Source: B18-G4 sp032250805 (lineage in GTDB: Bacteria > Bacteroidota > Bacteroidia > Bacteroidales > B18-G4). Taken from it: a stretch of DNA of 52,726 nt. The notes under the pieces were generated by a model that saw only the letters and a list, made by a program, of their open reading frames with translations, made no database searches and was not told the origin of the DNA. Both the position numbers and the translations under genes were made by a program. This document shows, one piece after another, positions 41,784 to 50,800 of this stretch. Location: positions 1 through 52,726 of the forward strand of contig JAVVEM010000024.1 in the NCBI GenBank assembly GCA_032250805.1, written 5' to 3'. Position 1 is the stretch's first letter; every line of letters begins with the position of its first letter.

Positions 41784-43442
41784 TTAGCGCGTTATCGTTA
41801 CCCGTTCTGTATAAACTTCTTCGTTTATCAGGAGTTGCATAAAATATACACCATTGCGGAGGTTGTTGCTGTTTACCCTGATCAATTGTTCGCCGGCACC
41901 CAGCATGCCTTCATCCGACTGGTAAACAAGCTCACCAAGGATGTTGAACATATTCACCCTGATATGGCTGACCTCATTGGTATTTATTGCAATATTGGTG
42001 TAGTTGCTGAAAGGATTGGGATAAACCTTCACTGTTGCGTCAACAATGATCTCTTCAACACCTGTTTCGTCATCGGTACTGAAGTCTGTGGCGCGAAGTG
42101 AACCAAAATCACCTATCCCCTGGATGATATAACTGTTCGATCCGTGATACAGCGCAAAGAATCCAGGTGATTCGAGCCCGTCGCCTCCGGCATCATAAAA
42201 TTTGAACTGATAACATGAAAGGTCATCAAGTTCGAAAGTTTCGTTGATGGTCTGGCCTGATTGGGTGTAGGGCCCGCCCGAAGCAACAACTGTTCCTTCA
42301 GAGTCGAGTATCTCCCAGCTTGTCTCGCCCGGATTGGCATCGGTGCGCAGGATCAGCCCAACGGTTGATGGGACGATGTCGGCACCCGGCACGCTATGTG
42401 CGATGGTGTCGTTGAGCGGATACTGGTCGGGGTTACCATTTGGATTTTCAGAATAAATATGAAGGATGTTTTCCTCTTCTGCATTAAATAAAATAGCTGG
42501 TAACGAAACCTCTTCTTCTGCAAGAAATGCAAGATTTCCTGTCCAGTTGTAGGTGCTCAGCGCTCCACCGTTTACCTGATACTGAAAGGTGATCGAGTTC
42601 AGGTCTTCATTGCCATTGTTACGCAGGGTGAATTTTGGCTCAAATATTCCTGCACAGGAGTTTACCGGCAGATTTGAAAGGTTGGAAATAGAAGCATCGT
42701 AGTTGTTTACGTTGCCCATTTCAATAAGCTCACGCTTACTGCCATTCAATATGGTTTTGCTACCATGCTCCTGCAGGAAGATCACAATCTCGCAATGTTC
42801 TGCCACCCAGCTCGGGTCGAGGCTGAAAGAATAACTCTGTTCTATAATATTGCCGCCCGAAAAGTCGAGCTGTATGCCATTGTGCGTGGGCAGCATCATG
42901 CGTTGAACAAAATTCAGCTCCGACTGGCCCTGCCAGTATTCCGGGATCTCTGATTCGGTAACTGCACAGTGCAGACGGATATCGGAACCCGAATAGGCTT
43001 CGACCATTTCAATGGTTACATCAACATTGAAGTCGATCAGGCCTGATGATGATCCCTGGATATCAATCGAGAAAGAAGCGGGAATCGCAATTTTTTGGTT
43101 ATACACCGGCAGATAATTGGGATACATGCTGGTAGAATTGCTGCCTCCCACTACTGCACTGCCACCATCGAAAACAGCCGTCGGATAACCGCTGATGTTA
43201 TAATAGGAGTTTCTGGCATTGGATGCAGCATTGGTGTAGGCATCGCCATTGTGATTTTCTATAATGGCAACGTCGTGGCCGTTGGCTACCAGTTCGTCAG
43301 CTCCCATGGCTGCTCCCGGGCAATATACGCACCATGTGCCGGTACCGATCTCCACAACAACCTTGTCGCGGGCAATTTGTTGCGCAATCGCCATACTTAG
43401 CGCAAAAAGCAATAATAGAAGTGTAGTAAATGTTCTTTTCAT
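41784..43442 (-). CDS. T9SS cargo with thioredoxin-like (Omp28-related) domain
   Basis: 552 residues from ATG 43442, chosen because it gives a signal peptide (MKRTFTTLLLLLFALSMAIA) and because a promoter lies within the longer in-frame extension. Residues about 25-150 contain GTGTWCVYCPGA and YPTAVFDGG, a thioredoxin-like fold with a CxxC as in Omp28-related proteins. The middle is beta-sandwich (about 190-460). The C-terminus (KVYPNPFSNYTNIAI ... VTITR) is a type A T9SS sorting domain. A surface thiol-disulfide role is possible but unproven. Confidence 0.85.
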   Translation of the reverse strand: MKRTFTTLLLLLFALSMAIAQQIARDKVVVEIGTGTWCVYCPGAAMGADELVANGHDVAIIENHNGDAYTNAASNARNSYYNISGYPTAVFDGGSAVVGGSNSTSMYPNYLPVYNQKIAIPASFSIDIQGSSSGLIDFNVDVTIEMVEAYSGSDIRLHCAVTESEIPEYWQGQSELNFVQRMMLPTHNGIQLDFSGGNIIEQSYSFSLDPSWVAEHCEIVIFLQEHGSKTILNGSKRELIEMGNVNNYDASISNLSNLPVNSCAGIFEPKFTLRNNGNEDLNSITFQYQVNGGALSTYNWTGNLAFLAEEEVSLPAILFNAEEENILHIYSENPNGNPDQYPLNDTIAHSVPGADIVPSTVGLILRTDANPGETSWEILDSEGTVVASGGPYTQSGQTINETFELDDLSCYQFKFYDAGGDGLESPGFFALYHGSNSYIIQGIGDFGSLRATDFSTDDETGVEEIIVDATVKVYPNPFSNYTNIAINTNEVSHIRVNMFNILGELVYQSDEGMLGAGEQLIRVNSNNLRNGVYFMQLLINEEVYTERVTITR

Positions 43443-43484
43443 TTTGTTATGTTTATTTGTTTTATTTATGAATTCGATACACGA

Positions 43485-43514
43485 CAAAAATAATCATTTA
43501 TTAAGCTTGTGCAA
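43485..43514 (-). promoter_or_regulatory. Bacteroidota promoter for the thioredoxin-like cargo gene
   Basis: On the minus strand TTG (43514-43512) is followed after 19 bases by TATTTTTG (43492-43485), a perfect -7 box, 42 bases before the ATG at 43442. Confidence 0.7.
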
Positions 43515-43589
43515 TTAAAATCACCTATTTGTATTTAGATATTTGTTTATAATCGTTGTTTTATACTGTCGCTGCTGCAAAAATATTCT

Positions 43590-43612
43590 TATTTTTGCAG
43601 TATATATTTTTG
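43590..43612 (+). promoter_or_regulatory. two overlapping-range -7 boxes before the 43642 gene
   Basis: TATTTTTG occurs twice, at 43590-43597 and 43605-43612. Both match TAnnTTTG and lie 44 and 29 bases before the ATG at 43642. Neither has an obvious TTG -33 box. Confidence 0.4.
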
Positions 43613-43641
43613 ATGAACTAATTATATAAACTGTAAAGCAT

Positions 43642-44742
43642 ATGAAAAAACTTGTACTCTTTTTATCAGTGATGTTTGTGGCTTCAGTTGTATTTTCACA
43701 GTCGATCCTTACGACCTGGGAATTCGGGCCAACAAGCTATTCTCCCTCAATTACATTTAACGGAGCTCCCGGCGATACTGAGGTTGTAAGCCATATCACC
43801 GTTCAAAATATGGCAACCGATGCTGTAACAATTAATGTTGCGCGCCAGGAGCTATCAGTTGTACCCAATACTGTTAATCAGTTTTGCTGGGGCGGACTGT
43901 GTTTTGCGCCCGGGCAGGATACCTCAGGATTATCAATGACACTTGCTCCGGGTGAGTCGACCGATGAATTTTCTGGTCACTACCAGCCCGGCGGCACCGA
44001 AGGCGTATCGATTATTAAGTATACCTTTTATGATGTTAACAATCCTTCGAATTTTTCGTCGGTAATAGTTCATTACAACACTGTATTTGTTATCAGCAGC
44101 GAAGCAGGTACGGCAATCTCAGAGCATATCAGGTTGCTCAGCGGTTCGCCAGAGGATGAGATCACAGGTATGGTCAAAGTTGAAAACCACAGTTCTGATC
44201 CGCTGAACCTTATCGTGCTTAAGGGTGTTGAACTTGTTCCTGAGGGATCAGAGAATTTCTTTGAGTTTGGTGGTATTACTTATCCTGCAACTGTTGATAC
44301 TTCGGCAATTGTTACCATAAATGCCGGTATTGCCGACGAATCATTCGTTTGCCATTATAATGCCAATGGCAGCGAAGATCCCGGACAGATCGTGTATGCC
44401 TTCATGAATCCGTTGCAGCCAACAGCCTATGCGGTCATGATGTTCAACTTCGACACCGGTCTGGGCCTGAGCGAAGAAATACTTGCCAACACAACTTTTT
44501 CTGCTGCATACCCGAACCCGGCCGTTAACTTCGTTTCTTTCGATTATGATATTCCGAATGAGATCAATAGGGCTGAGATCATTGTTACCAACCTTCTGGG
44601 AGCAGTGGTTTATCAAACAAGTCTTCAGGGGAATGATGGAACCTCAAAGATCGATGTATCAAATTTCGGGGAAGGCATTTATTTTGCCACGCTGAAACTT
44701 GATAATACTATCGCACGTACGCAAAAAGTACTGGTACAATAA
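43642..44742 (+). CDS. T9SS cargo with two related beta-sandwich modules
   Basis: 366 residues with a signal peptide (MKKLVLFLSVMFVASVVFSQ). Two modules align: residues about 25-150 (ITVQNMATDAVTINVARQEL ... FSGHYQPGGTEG) and about 160-275 (VKVENHSSDPLNLIVLKGVE ... FVCHYNANGSED). The first has FCWGGLCF with two cysteines; the second has FFEFGGITY at that place. The C-terminus (AAYPNPAVNFVSFDY ... TQKVLVQ) is a type A T9SS sorting domain. The function is unknown. It is divergent from the thioredoxin-like cargo gene across 199 bases. Confidence 0.85.
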   Translation: MKKLVLFLSVMFVASVVFSQSILTTWEFGPTSYSPSITFNGAPGDTEVVSHITVQNMATDAVTINVARQELSVVPNTVNQFCWGGLCFAPGQDTSGLSMTLAPGESTDEFSGHYQPGGTEGVSIIKYTFYDVNNPSNFSSVIVHYNTVFVISSEAGTAISEHIRLLSGSPEDEITGMVKVENHSSDPLNLIVLKGVELVPEGSENFFEFGGITYPATVDTSAIVTINAGIADESFVCHYNANGSEDPGQIVYAFMNPLQPTAYAVMMFNFDTGLGLSEEILANTTFSAAYPNPAVNFVSFDYDIPNEINRAEIIVTNLLGAVVYQTSLQGNDGTSKIDVSNFGEGIYFATLKLDNTIARTQKVLVQ

Positions 44743-44968
44743 TCCCGGTTTATCGGGATGGTTAAATGCCTGCCCCGAAACCTCGGGGGTTTCATGGTTT
44801 CAGTGTTTCAGTGATTCAGTGTTTCAGTGATTCAGGGTTTCATGGTTAATGTCAACGTTAGTTCACTTTAGCTCACCTTAGTTCACTTTAGTTCACTTGT
44901 CTCTCATGGATTCTGGATGCTGGGTTCAAATGGTTTCATGGTTTCAGTGCCTGCCCCGAGGACTCGGT
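44743..44968. repeat. repeat mosaic: palindromes, octamers, decamers
   Basis: In order: a small hairpin ATCCCG/CGGGAT (44742-44759); palindrome CCCCGAAACCTCGGGG (44773-44788); octamers TTTCATGG, TTTCAGTG, TTTCAGTG, ATTCAGTG, TTTCAGTG, ATTCAGGG, TTTCATGG (44790-44845); decamers of the TTTAGTTCAC type ending CATGG (44857-44909); ATTCTGGATGCTGGG; TTTCATGG; and palindrome CCCCGAGGACTCGG (44954-44967). Every module also occurs in 37770-38720, in a different order. Confidence 0.85.
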
Positions 44969-45118
44969 GGTTAAATGCCGCTCGGCTTCGCTCGCGATGA
45001 CAACGATATCCGTGGGAAATGTAATAAGGGCGCGGCGCTCCAAAGAAATTAGTTATTGTGCGCCGCGCCCTTATTCTTATTTTTATGATTTTGAGTTGTC
45101 ACCGCGAGCGAAGTCGAG
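44969..45118. repeat. MITE-like element, copy 2
   Basis: The core 44969-45076 is identical to 38111-38218. Terminal inverted repeats at 44981-45003 and 45096-45118 match in 21 of 23 positions. The perfect 16-bp GC-rich hairpin has arms 45023-45038 and 45060-45075 around a 21-base loop. The 19 bases between the hairpin and the right terminal repeat differ from copy 1. Confidence 0.82.
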
Positions 45119-45244
45119 CGGTTCTCTCAAATACATTGTTTTCGCTTTTTAGAATTTCCCCGGGCCCTACTGTATCAGAAATCAGAATGGGGAGGTAGGG
45201 AAACGGTTTTTCAGACGGCACGAGCACACGACTTTTGGGTACAT
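45119..45244. other. non-coding remainder of the metK 3' spacer
   Basis: No gene, repeat unit or hairpin of note was found between the MITE-like element and the heptamer array that borders metK. Confidence 0.4.
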
Positions 45245-45286
45245 GGTACCTGATACTAAATACCAGATATCGTATACTGTATACTG
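45245..45286. repeat. heptamer array near the metK stop codon
   Basis: Units GGTACCT, GATACTA, AATACCA, GATATCG, TATACTG, TATACTG in 7-bp register. The array ends ten bases before the metK stop (45297). GATACTA is shared with the array at 38679. Confidence 0.75.
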
Positions 45287-45296
45287 CATAGGGGAT

Positions 45297-46607
45297 CTAC
45301 ATCCTAAAGGCTTCCCTGATCTTGTCGATGTAGTCTTCCTTTTCCCATGCAAAGAAGCTGACTTTTACCTTATATTTCTGAAGGTTGCCATTTACATAGT
45401 TTCCAGGCCTGGAAGGGTCGTAATAAACTTCTACTTCTTCATCGAAGGGCTCCCTGCCAAAGTGGCCGTATGAGGCTGTTTTTTTAAATATGGGATTGCG
45501 AAGGCCGAAGCGTTTGATGATCCCGTGCGGGGTGAGGTCGAAGATGTTATCCAGCATTTTTGCAATTTCTCCGTCAGGCAAAATGCTGCCATCGGCATTT
45601 TTAACCTTTGCGGTACCAAAGGTGTTTACGAACAGGCCTACGTGATCTTTACGGCCTATGGCATAGGCTACCTGTATCATAGCTTCATCGGCAACGCCGG
45701 CAGCCACAAGGTTCTTTGCAATATGACGGGTGGCATAAGCGGCTGAACGGTCAACCTTAGAGGCATCCTTGCCTGAGAAGGCGCCACCGCCGTGTGCTCC
45801 CTTGCCTCCATAAGTGTCGACGATGATCTTCCGGCCCGTAAGACCGGTATCGCCGTGAGGGCCACCGATAACAAACTTTCCTGTTGGATTAACATACAGC
45901 CTGAAGTCGCCTTTGAAAAGCTTTTTAACTTTCTCAGGAACGTCTTTGCTGTTCTTAACCCTGGGTATGAGTATGTTCCTTACATCTTCCTCTATCCTGC
46001 GAAGCATACGTTTGTCGTCATCATCAAAATCGTCGTGCTGAGTTGAGATCACAATGGTATCGATGCGTTGTGCCTGGTGGTTGTCGTCGTATTCGATGGT
46101 TATTTGCGACTTGGAGTCGGGCCGTAAATAGGTCATTTCCTTTCCCTCTTTCCGTATTGCGGCAAGTTCCTGCAGGAAAATATGGGCCAGCTCGATCGGC
46201 ATGGGCATATAATTATCCATTTCGCGACAGGCATAGCCAAACATCATTCCCTGGTCGCCGGCACCCTGGTCTTCCTCTTTTTCGCGGCTTACGCCCATAT
46301 TAATATCGCCCGACTGTTCATGGATCGTTGAGATCACCCCACATGAATCCCCGTCAAACTTATAAGCTGATTTGGTATATCCGATCTCCCGGATCGTCTG
46401 GCGTGCAACATCATCAACATTTACCCAGCCCCTGGTTCTAACCTCGCCCGCACAAACGGCCAGCCCGGTGGTTACAAGTGTTTCGCAGGCAACTTTTGAG
46501 TTGGGGTCGTGACGAAGGAATTCATCAAGCAAGGCATCCGAAATTTGATCTGCAACCTTGTCGGGATGACCCTCCGACACTGATTCTGAAGTGAATAAAT
46601 ATCCCAT
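45297..46607 (-). CDS. metK: S-adenosylmethionine synthase
   Basis: 436 residues, slightly longer than the usual 380-400, as in other Bacteroidota. SESVSEGHPDKVADQISDALLDE opens the protein. GAGDQGMMFGYA and GGGAFSGKDASKVDRSAAYA are the two family signatures for ATP and methionine binding. It makes SAM from methionine and ATP. The 5' leader of about 80 bases contains a hairpin (46653-46678). gldA lies upstream on the same strand with 107 bases between, and a -7 box there suggests metK has its own promoter. Confidence 0.97.
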   Translation of the reverse strand: MGYLFTSESVSEGHPDKVADQISDALLDEFLRHDPNSKVACETLVTTGLAVCAGEVRTRGWVNVDDVARQTIREIGYTKSAYKFDGDSCGVISTIHEQSGDINMGVSREKEEDQGAGDQGMMFGYACREMDNYMPMPIELAHIFLQELAAIRKEGKEMTYLRPDSKSQITIEYDDNHQAQRIDTIVISTQHDDFDDDDKRMLRRIEEDVRNILIPRVKNSKDVPEKVKKLFKGDFRLYVNPTGKFVIGGPHGDTGLTGRKIIVDTYGGKGAHGGGAFSGKDASKVDRSAAYATRHIAKNLVAAGVADEAMIQVAYAIGRKDHVGLFVNTFGTAKVKNADGSILPDGEIAKMLDNIFDLTPHGIIKRFGLRNPIFKKTASYGHFGREPFDEEVEVYYDPSRPGNYVNGNLQKYKVKVSFFAWEKEDYIDKIREAFRM

Positions 46608-46652
46608 AACGATTATTGTTATATTATAGTTAGGTATAAGATTAACCTTTGT

Positions 46653-46678
46653 AAACCGCTAAAAACTGGTGGCGGTTT
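46653..46678 (-). promoter_or_regulatory. hairpin in the metK leader
   Basis: On the minus strand AAACCGC pairs with GCGGTTT around the 12-base loop CACCAGTTTTTA, followed by ACAAAGGTTAAT. It sits between the -7 box and the ATG. I could not match it to a known SAM riboswitch core, so it is only a candidate regulatory structure. Confidence 0.4.
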
Positions 46679-46693
46679 GATGAAAATGATGCG

Positions 46694-46701
46694 CAAAGGT
46701 A
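46694..46701 (-). promoter_or_regulatory. -7 box TACCTTTG for metK
   Basis: Minus-strand TACCTTTG is a perfect TAnnTTTG match, 86 bases upstream of the metK ATG. It predicts a leader of roughly 80 bases. Confidence 0.55.
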
Positions 46702-46714
46702 ATAAATGTATTTC

Positions 46715-47638
46715 TTATTGTGGCTGAGTTGGAGCGGTAAGATTTTGAAAAACCTCTTCAAGGCTTTGCCGTTCGCGGTTTAGCGAAAGTACTGATGTTT
46801 TGTTTTTTACTGCGAACTTAAAAATGACTTCCCTGATATCCTTATCCTGTGTTGCTTCGATTTCCCAGATATTCTTTTCGATATGTTTAACCCTTGTAAC
46901 CCCTTTAATATTTTTTAGTTTTTCCTTGTCGATCGCAGTGCTGAATTCGATATGGATAATATCCTTTCCGGCAGTTTGCATAGAGAGATTTGCCGTGGAA
47001 TCGTCGGCAACGATTTTTCCCAGGTGGATGATCACCGCCCTGTCGCAAATGGCTTCAACTTCCTGCATGATATGTGTCGACAGCAAAATGGTTTTTTCTT
47101 TGCCGATTTGCTTGATGAGCGACCTGATCTCCATTAGCTGGTTGGGGTCGAGCCCCGAAGTGGGCTCATCGAGGATCAGCACCGATGGATCGTGCAGCAA
47201 GGCCTGGGCAAGACCTACCCGTTGCCGGAAGCCTTTCGACAGGGCGCCGATCTTTTTGTTTTGCTCAATCCCGAGTCCGGTAATGTCAATAATCTCATTC
47301 ACCCTGGCTTTGCGCATTTTGCCCAGTTTGTGTATGCCCGCAAGGAAATACAAATACTCCCTTACGTACATATCGAGGTATAAGGGATTGTTCTCGGGCA
47401 GGTATCCTACCCGTTTTTTTATTTCCAGCTGCTGTTCAAAAATATCAAATCCATCAACGCTTGCTGTGCCCGAAGTAGGAGGGAGGAAACAGGTAAGGAT
47501 CTTCATCATGGTTGATTTTCCCGCTCCATTGGGTCCAAGCAATCCAACAACCTCTCCGGGGCTGATCTCCAGCGATACGGCATCAAGGGCCTTTTGCTTA
47601 CCGTATACCTTGGTAATTTCTTTGGTGATGATCGACAT
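46715..47638 (-). CDS. gldA: gliding motility-associated ABC transporter ATPase GldA
   Basis: 307 residues. Walker A GLLGPNGAGKSTMM, signature LSKGFRQRVGLAQALL, Walker B VLILDEPTSGLD and the H-loop LSTHIMQEVEAICDRA are all intact. The C-terminal extension (about 220-307) and the YLPENNPLYLDMYVREYL segment match GldA. In Flavobacterium, GldA works with the membrane proteins GldF and GldG in gliding. Neither gldF nor gldG is adjacent here, so partner genes must lie elsewhere or be absent. Confidence 0.85.
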   Translation of the reverse strand: MSIITKEITKVYGKQKALDAVSLEISPGEVVGLLGPNGAGKSTMMKILTCFLPPTSGTASVDGFDIFEQQLEIKKRVGYLPENNPLYLDMYVREYLYFLAGIHKLGKMRKARVNEIIDITGLGIEQNKKIGALSKGFRQRVGLAQALLHDPSVLILDEPTSGLDPNQLMEIRSLIKQIGKEKTILLSTHIMQEVEAICDRAVIIHLGKIVADDSTANLSMQTAGKDIIHIEFSTAIDKEKLKNIKGVTRVKHIEKNIWEIEATQDKDIREVIFKFAVKNKTSVLSLNRERQSLEEVFQNLTAPTQPQ

Positions 47639-47778
47639 TATCTTTTTATTTGCTTGCGAAAATACTAATTTTCCACGATGCTGTTATTTCTCTCCAATAT
47701 GAGTGGAAAGGAAATTCGGCAATACTGTGTAGTATTATTGTATATTGAATATATGATACTTAATTGGAACACAATTGT

Positions 47779-47786
47779 TATCTTTG
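47779..47786 (+). promoter_or_regulatory. -7 box TATCTTTG for the VCBS cargo gene
   Basis: A perfect match 43 bases before ATG 47830. An in-frame TTG at 47764 lies upstream of it, so the box supports 47830 as the start. Confidence 0.55.
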
Positions 47787-47829
47787 CGTGTCATCATTTT
47801 TAACGAAATTGATTTATATAATATTCTTC

Positions 47830-50800
47830 ATGCGGATAAATTCATTATATTTTTTTGCAGGCTTTATTTTTCTCTTCCTGATCAGTACAGTGCCGCCACC
47901 TGCCCGGGGGCAATCTTTTACAGCAGTGGATCCGGGATTTCATAAATGCCTTGACCCTGCTGCAGCCTTTGCCGATCTTGATCTTGACGGCGACCTTGAT
48001 GTATTTATCTCCGGAATTGATGAAAGCGGGTCGCCGGCCTCCCATATGTACCGCAATGAGGGGGGAGGGGTTTTTGTCGAAGTTTATCCGTCGATTGTCG
48101 GGCTGAGTTCTGCATCATGTTCCTTTGCCGACATGGATAATGACAGTGATGCCGACCTTGTCCTCATGGGAAATGATGGAAACACCAATATAAGCAAGAT
48201 ATACAGTAATGATGGAGGATTTGTCTTTACTGATATCAGTGCCGGACTCCCCGGGCTCGCCGGGGGAAGTCTTGCCTGGGCCGACTTCGATAATGATGCT
48301 TATCCCGATTTGCTTATTTCGGGAATGAACAATGCCGGCTTTCCGGTAACATTGCTCTATAAAAATGTTGAAGGATCATCATTCATCGACGCAGGCATGA
48401 CATTTGCCGGGCTTTCTGATGGCAGCCTCGCCTGGAATGATATCAATAATGACGGTAAGGTGGATTTTGGCATCTGCGGCAAAGACAGCCTCGGCCAGGC
48501 CGTTACCATCATTTACCTGAATACTGATGGTGATTTTACTCAGATGAATGCCGCTTTGCAAAGCCTGTGGGGAGGGATGATGAACTGGGGCGATTATAAC
48601 AACGATGGCTATGCCGACCTGGTCATCAATGGATCGGACAACAATAATCTTTCGCATACGATTATATATAAAAACAATGCCGGCCAGTCATTCACATCAC
48701 TTCCCGGATCTTTTGAAGGCATATCGGGAGGCTCGGCCCTGTGGGGCGATGTAAACAATGACGGCACCCTCGATCTGCTTGTCGCCGGAAGGCATTACGT
48801 TGGCGGAACACCGCCTCCACCACCCGATGATCCCTTCATGATCATTTATCAAAATACCGGCAATGACCAGTTCCAGGAACAAATCGTTGAACTTGATATT
48901 CCTGCAAAGAACCATATTGCTTTGGGGGATTTCGATAATGATACCGATCTTGACCTCCTGCTTACGGGAGCTTTTGTTACGCCCATTAGCAGCGGAAAAA
49001 ATTCCCTGCTCTTCAGAAACGAAGCCACCAGCGTGAATATCCCTGCCAATGCACCGGCCAATCTGAACTGCGACATCATCGGGAGTGATCTGCACTTTTA
49101 TTGGGACGCATCAACGGCCAATACCTCGCCCCAGGGTGGACTGAATTATAATCTTCGCATAGGCACGCAGACTGGAAATATGGATGTATTTTCTGCTCTT
49201 GCCAGCCTTGGCAATGGTTTCAGGCGAATTGTTGCCCATGGAAATGCCGGGGCGGATACAGAAGTTTTGCTCAGAAGCATAGACTTTGGCGAATATTATG
49301 CCTCCGTGCAGGCGATTGACCATACTTACGCGGGATCTGAATTTTCATCGGATATCTTCATCGTATTTGCACCCACAGCAAGTTTTATTCTCGAAGATTC
49401 GGTGTGCAAAAATTATTTTACCACCATTAGCTATACCGGTAATGCTTCACCCGCTGCACAGTATATCTGGGATTTCGACGGGGGCATCATATTTTCAGGC
49501 TCAGGGCAGGGTCCATATATCCTGTCGTGGGACAATAGCGGTACAAAGACCGTTAGCCTTACGGTAATCGAGAACGGGATGAGCTCCGATCCTGTTGTGC
49601 ACGATATCATTGTTGTTGATCCCGTAGCCTCAAGTGGAAATGTTAGTGGCGACGACAACATTTGTCAGGCGACACCGAGCTCAGTCTATTCTACAATTGC
49701 TATTCCGGGAGCCAGCAGCTATAAGTGGACTGTCGAACCCCCGGAAGCGGGCGATTTCACCGGAACCGGAACACAGGCTGAGATCTTCTGGGATCCCGCT
49801 TTTCATGGAAATGCTTATATTTTTGTTCAGGGGGTGAACATCTGTGGCACGGGCCCAAATTCCGATGCATTGGACGTTATGGTTCGCCCGCTGCCGGAAA
49901 AGCCCGGAACCCCCGATGGTCCCTCCGCACTTTGCCAGAACCCCTTTACTGAAAGCTACACCACCACCGGGGCCCAGTATGCCTTATCATACCTGTGGGA
50001 GCTGATCCCCTCCACAGCCGGAACAATATCGGGCAACGGACTGCAGGCACAGGTTAACTGGGACGATAACTTTACCGGGCCGGCCGGCATTATTGTAACG
50101 GCTCAGAATACCTGCGGTGCAGGACCGGCGTCTGACACCCTCGGCATTCTCATACAAATGCCTCCTGTGGCCGATGCCGGCGATGACCAGGTGATCGAAT
50201 ACCAGACTGCAACACAGCTTGAGGGCAGCGCTTCGGGCGGATCAGGGACCTGGTCATATTACTGGATGCCTGATGATCTGCTTGTTGACCCCACAAGTGA
50301 AGACCCGCATACAATTGCCCTCGAATCAAGTATACAATTCATCCTTACCGTAACTGATGAGTTAAGCGGTTGTACGGCCACTGACCAGGTGATCATCACC
50401 GTAACAGGTGGTCCGCTCAGTGTGACTGCCTCTGCCGATCCCGAACTTGTTTGTCCGGGTGCTGCCAGCCAGTTGCTTGCCCTTGGAAGCGGTGGTTCAG
50501 GCAATTATTCCTATTCCTGGAGTTCTGATCCCTCAGGGCTCAGCTCCTCTGTTGCCAATCCAATTGTAAACCCGGAGGTATCAACAACATATTTTGTTGA
50601 ACTGGCCGATGGTGGCGATATTGCAACCGATAGCACAGGCGTGAACGTAAACCCGCTGCCTGATGATGCAGGCCCGGTAATTGGACCACCCAACGTATGC
50701 AAGGGAGCAGAAAATATCCTGTTCAGGATTGATCCTGTTGCCAATGCCACACACTATGAATGGGTGTTGGATGAAGGTGTTTTTGGTAACAGCGACAGCA

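Noticed and set aside
46608..46701. A known SAM riboswitch before metK
   Set aside because: The sequence does not match any SAM riboswitch core I can recall; kept only as a candidate leader structure.
46800..47702. A 300-codon open frame on the plus strand opposite gldA
   Set aside because: It is an antisense shadow of the strongly conserved ABC ATPase; its translation shows no domain logic and is low in complexity.
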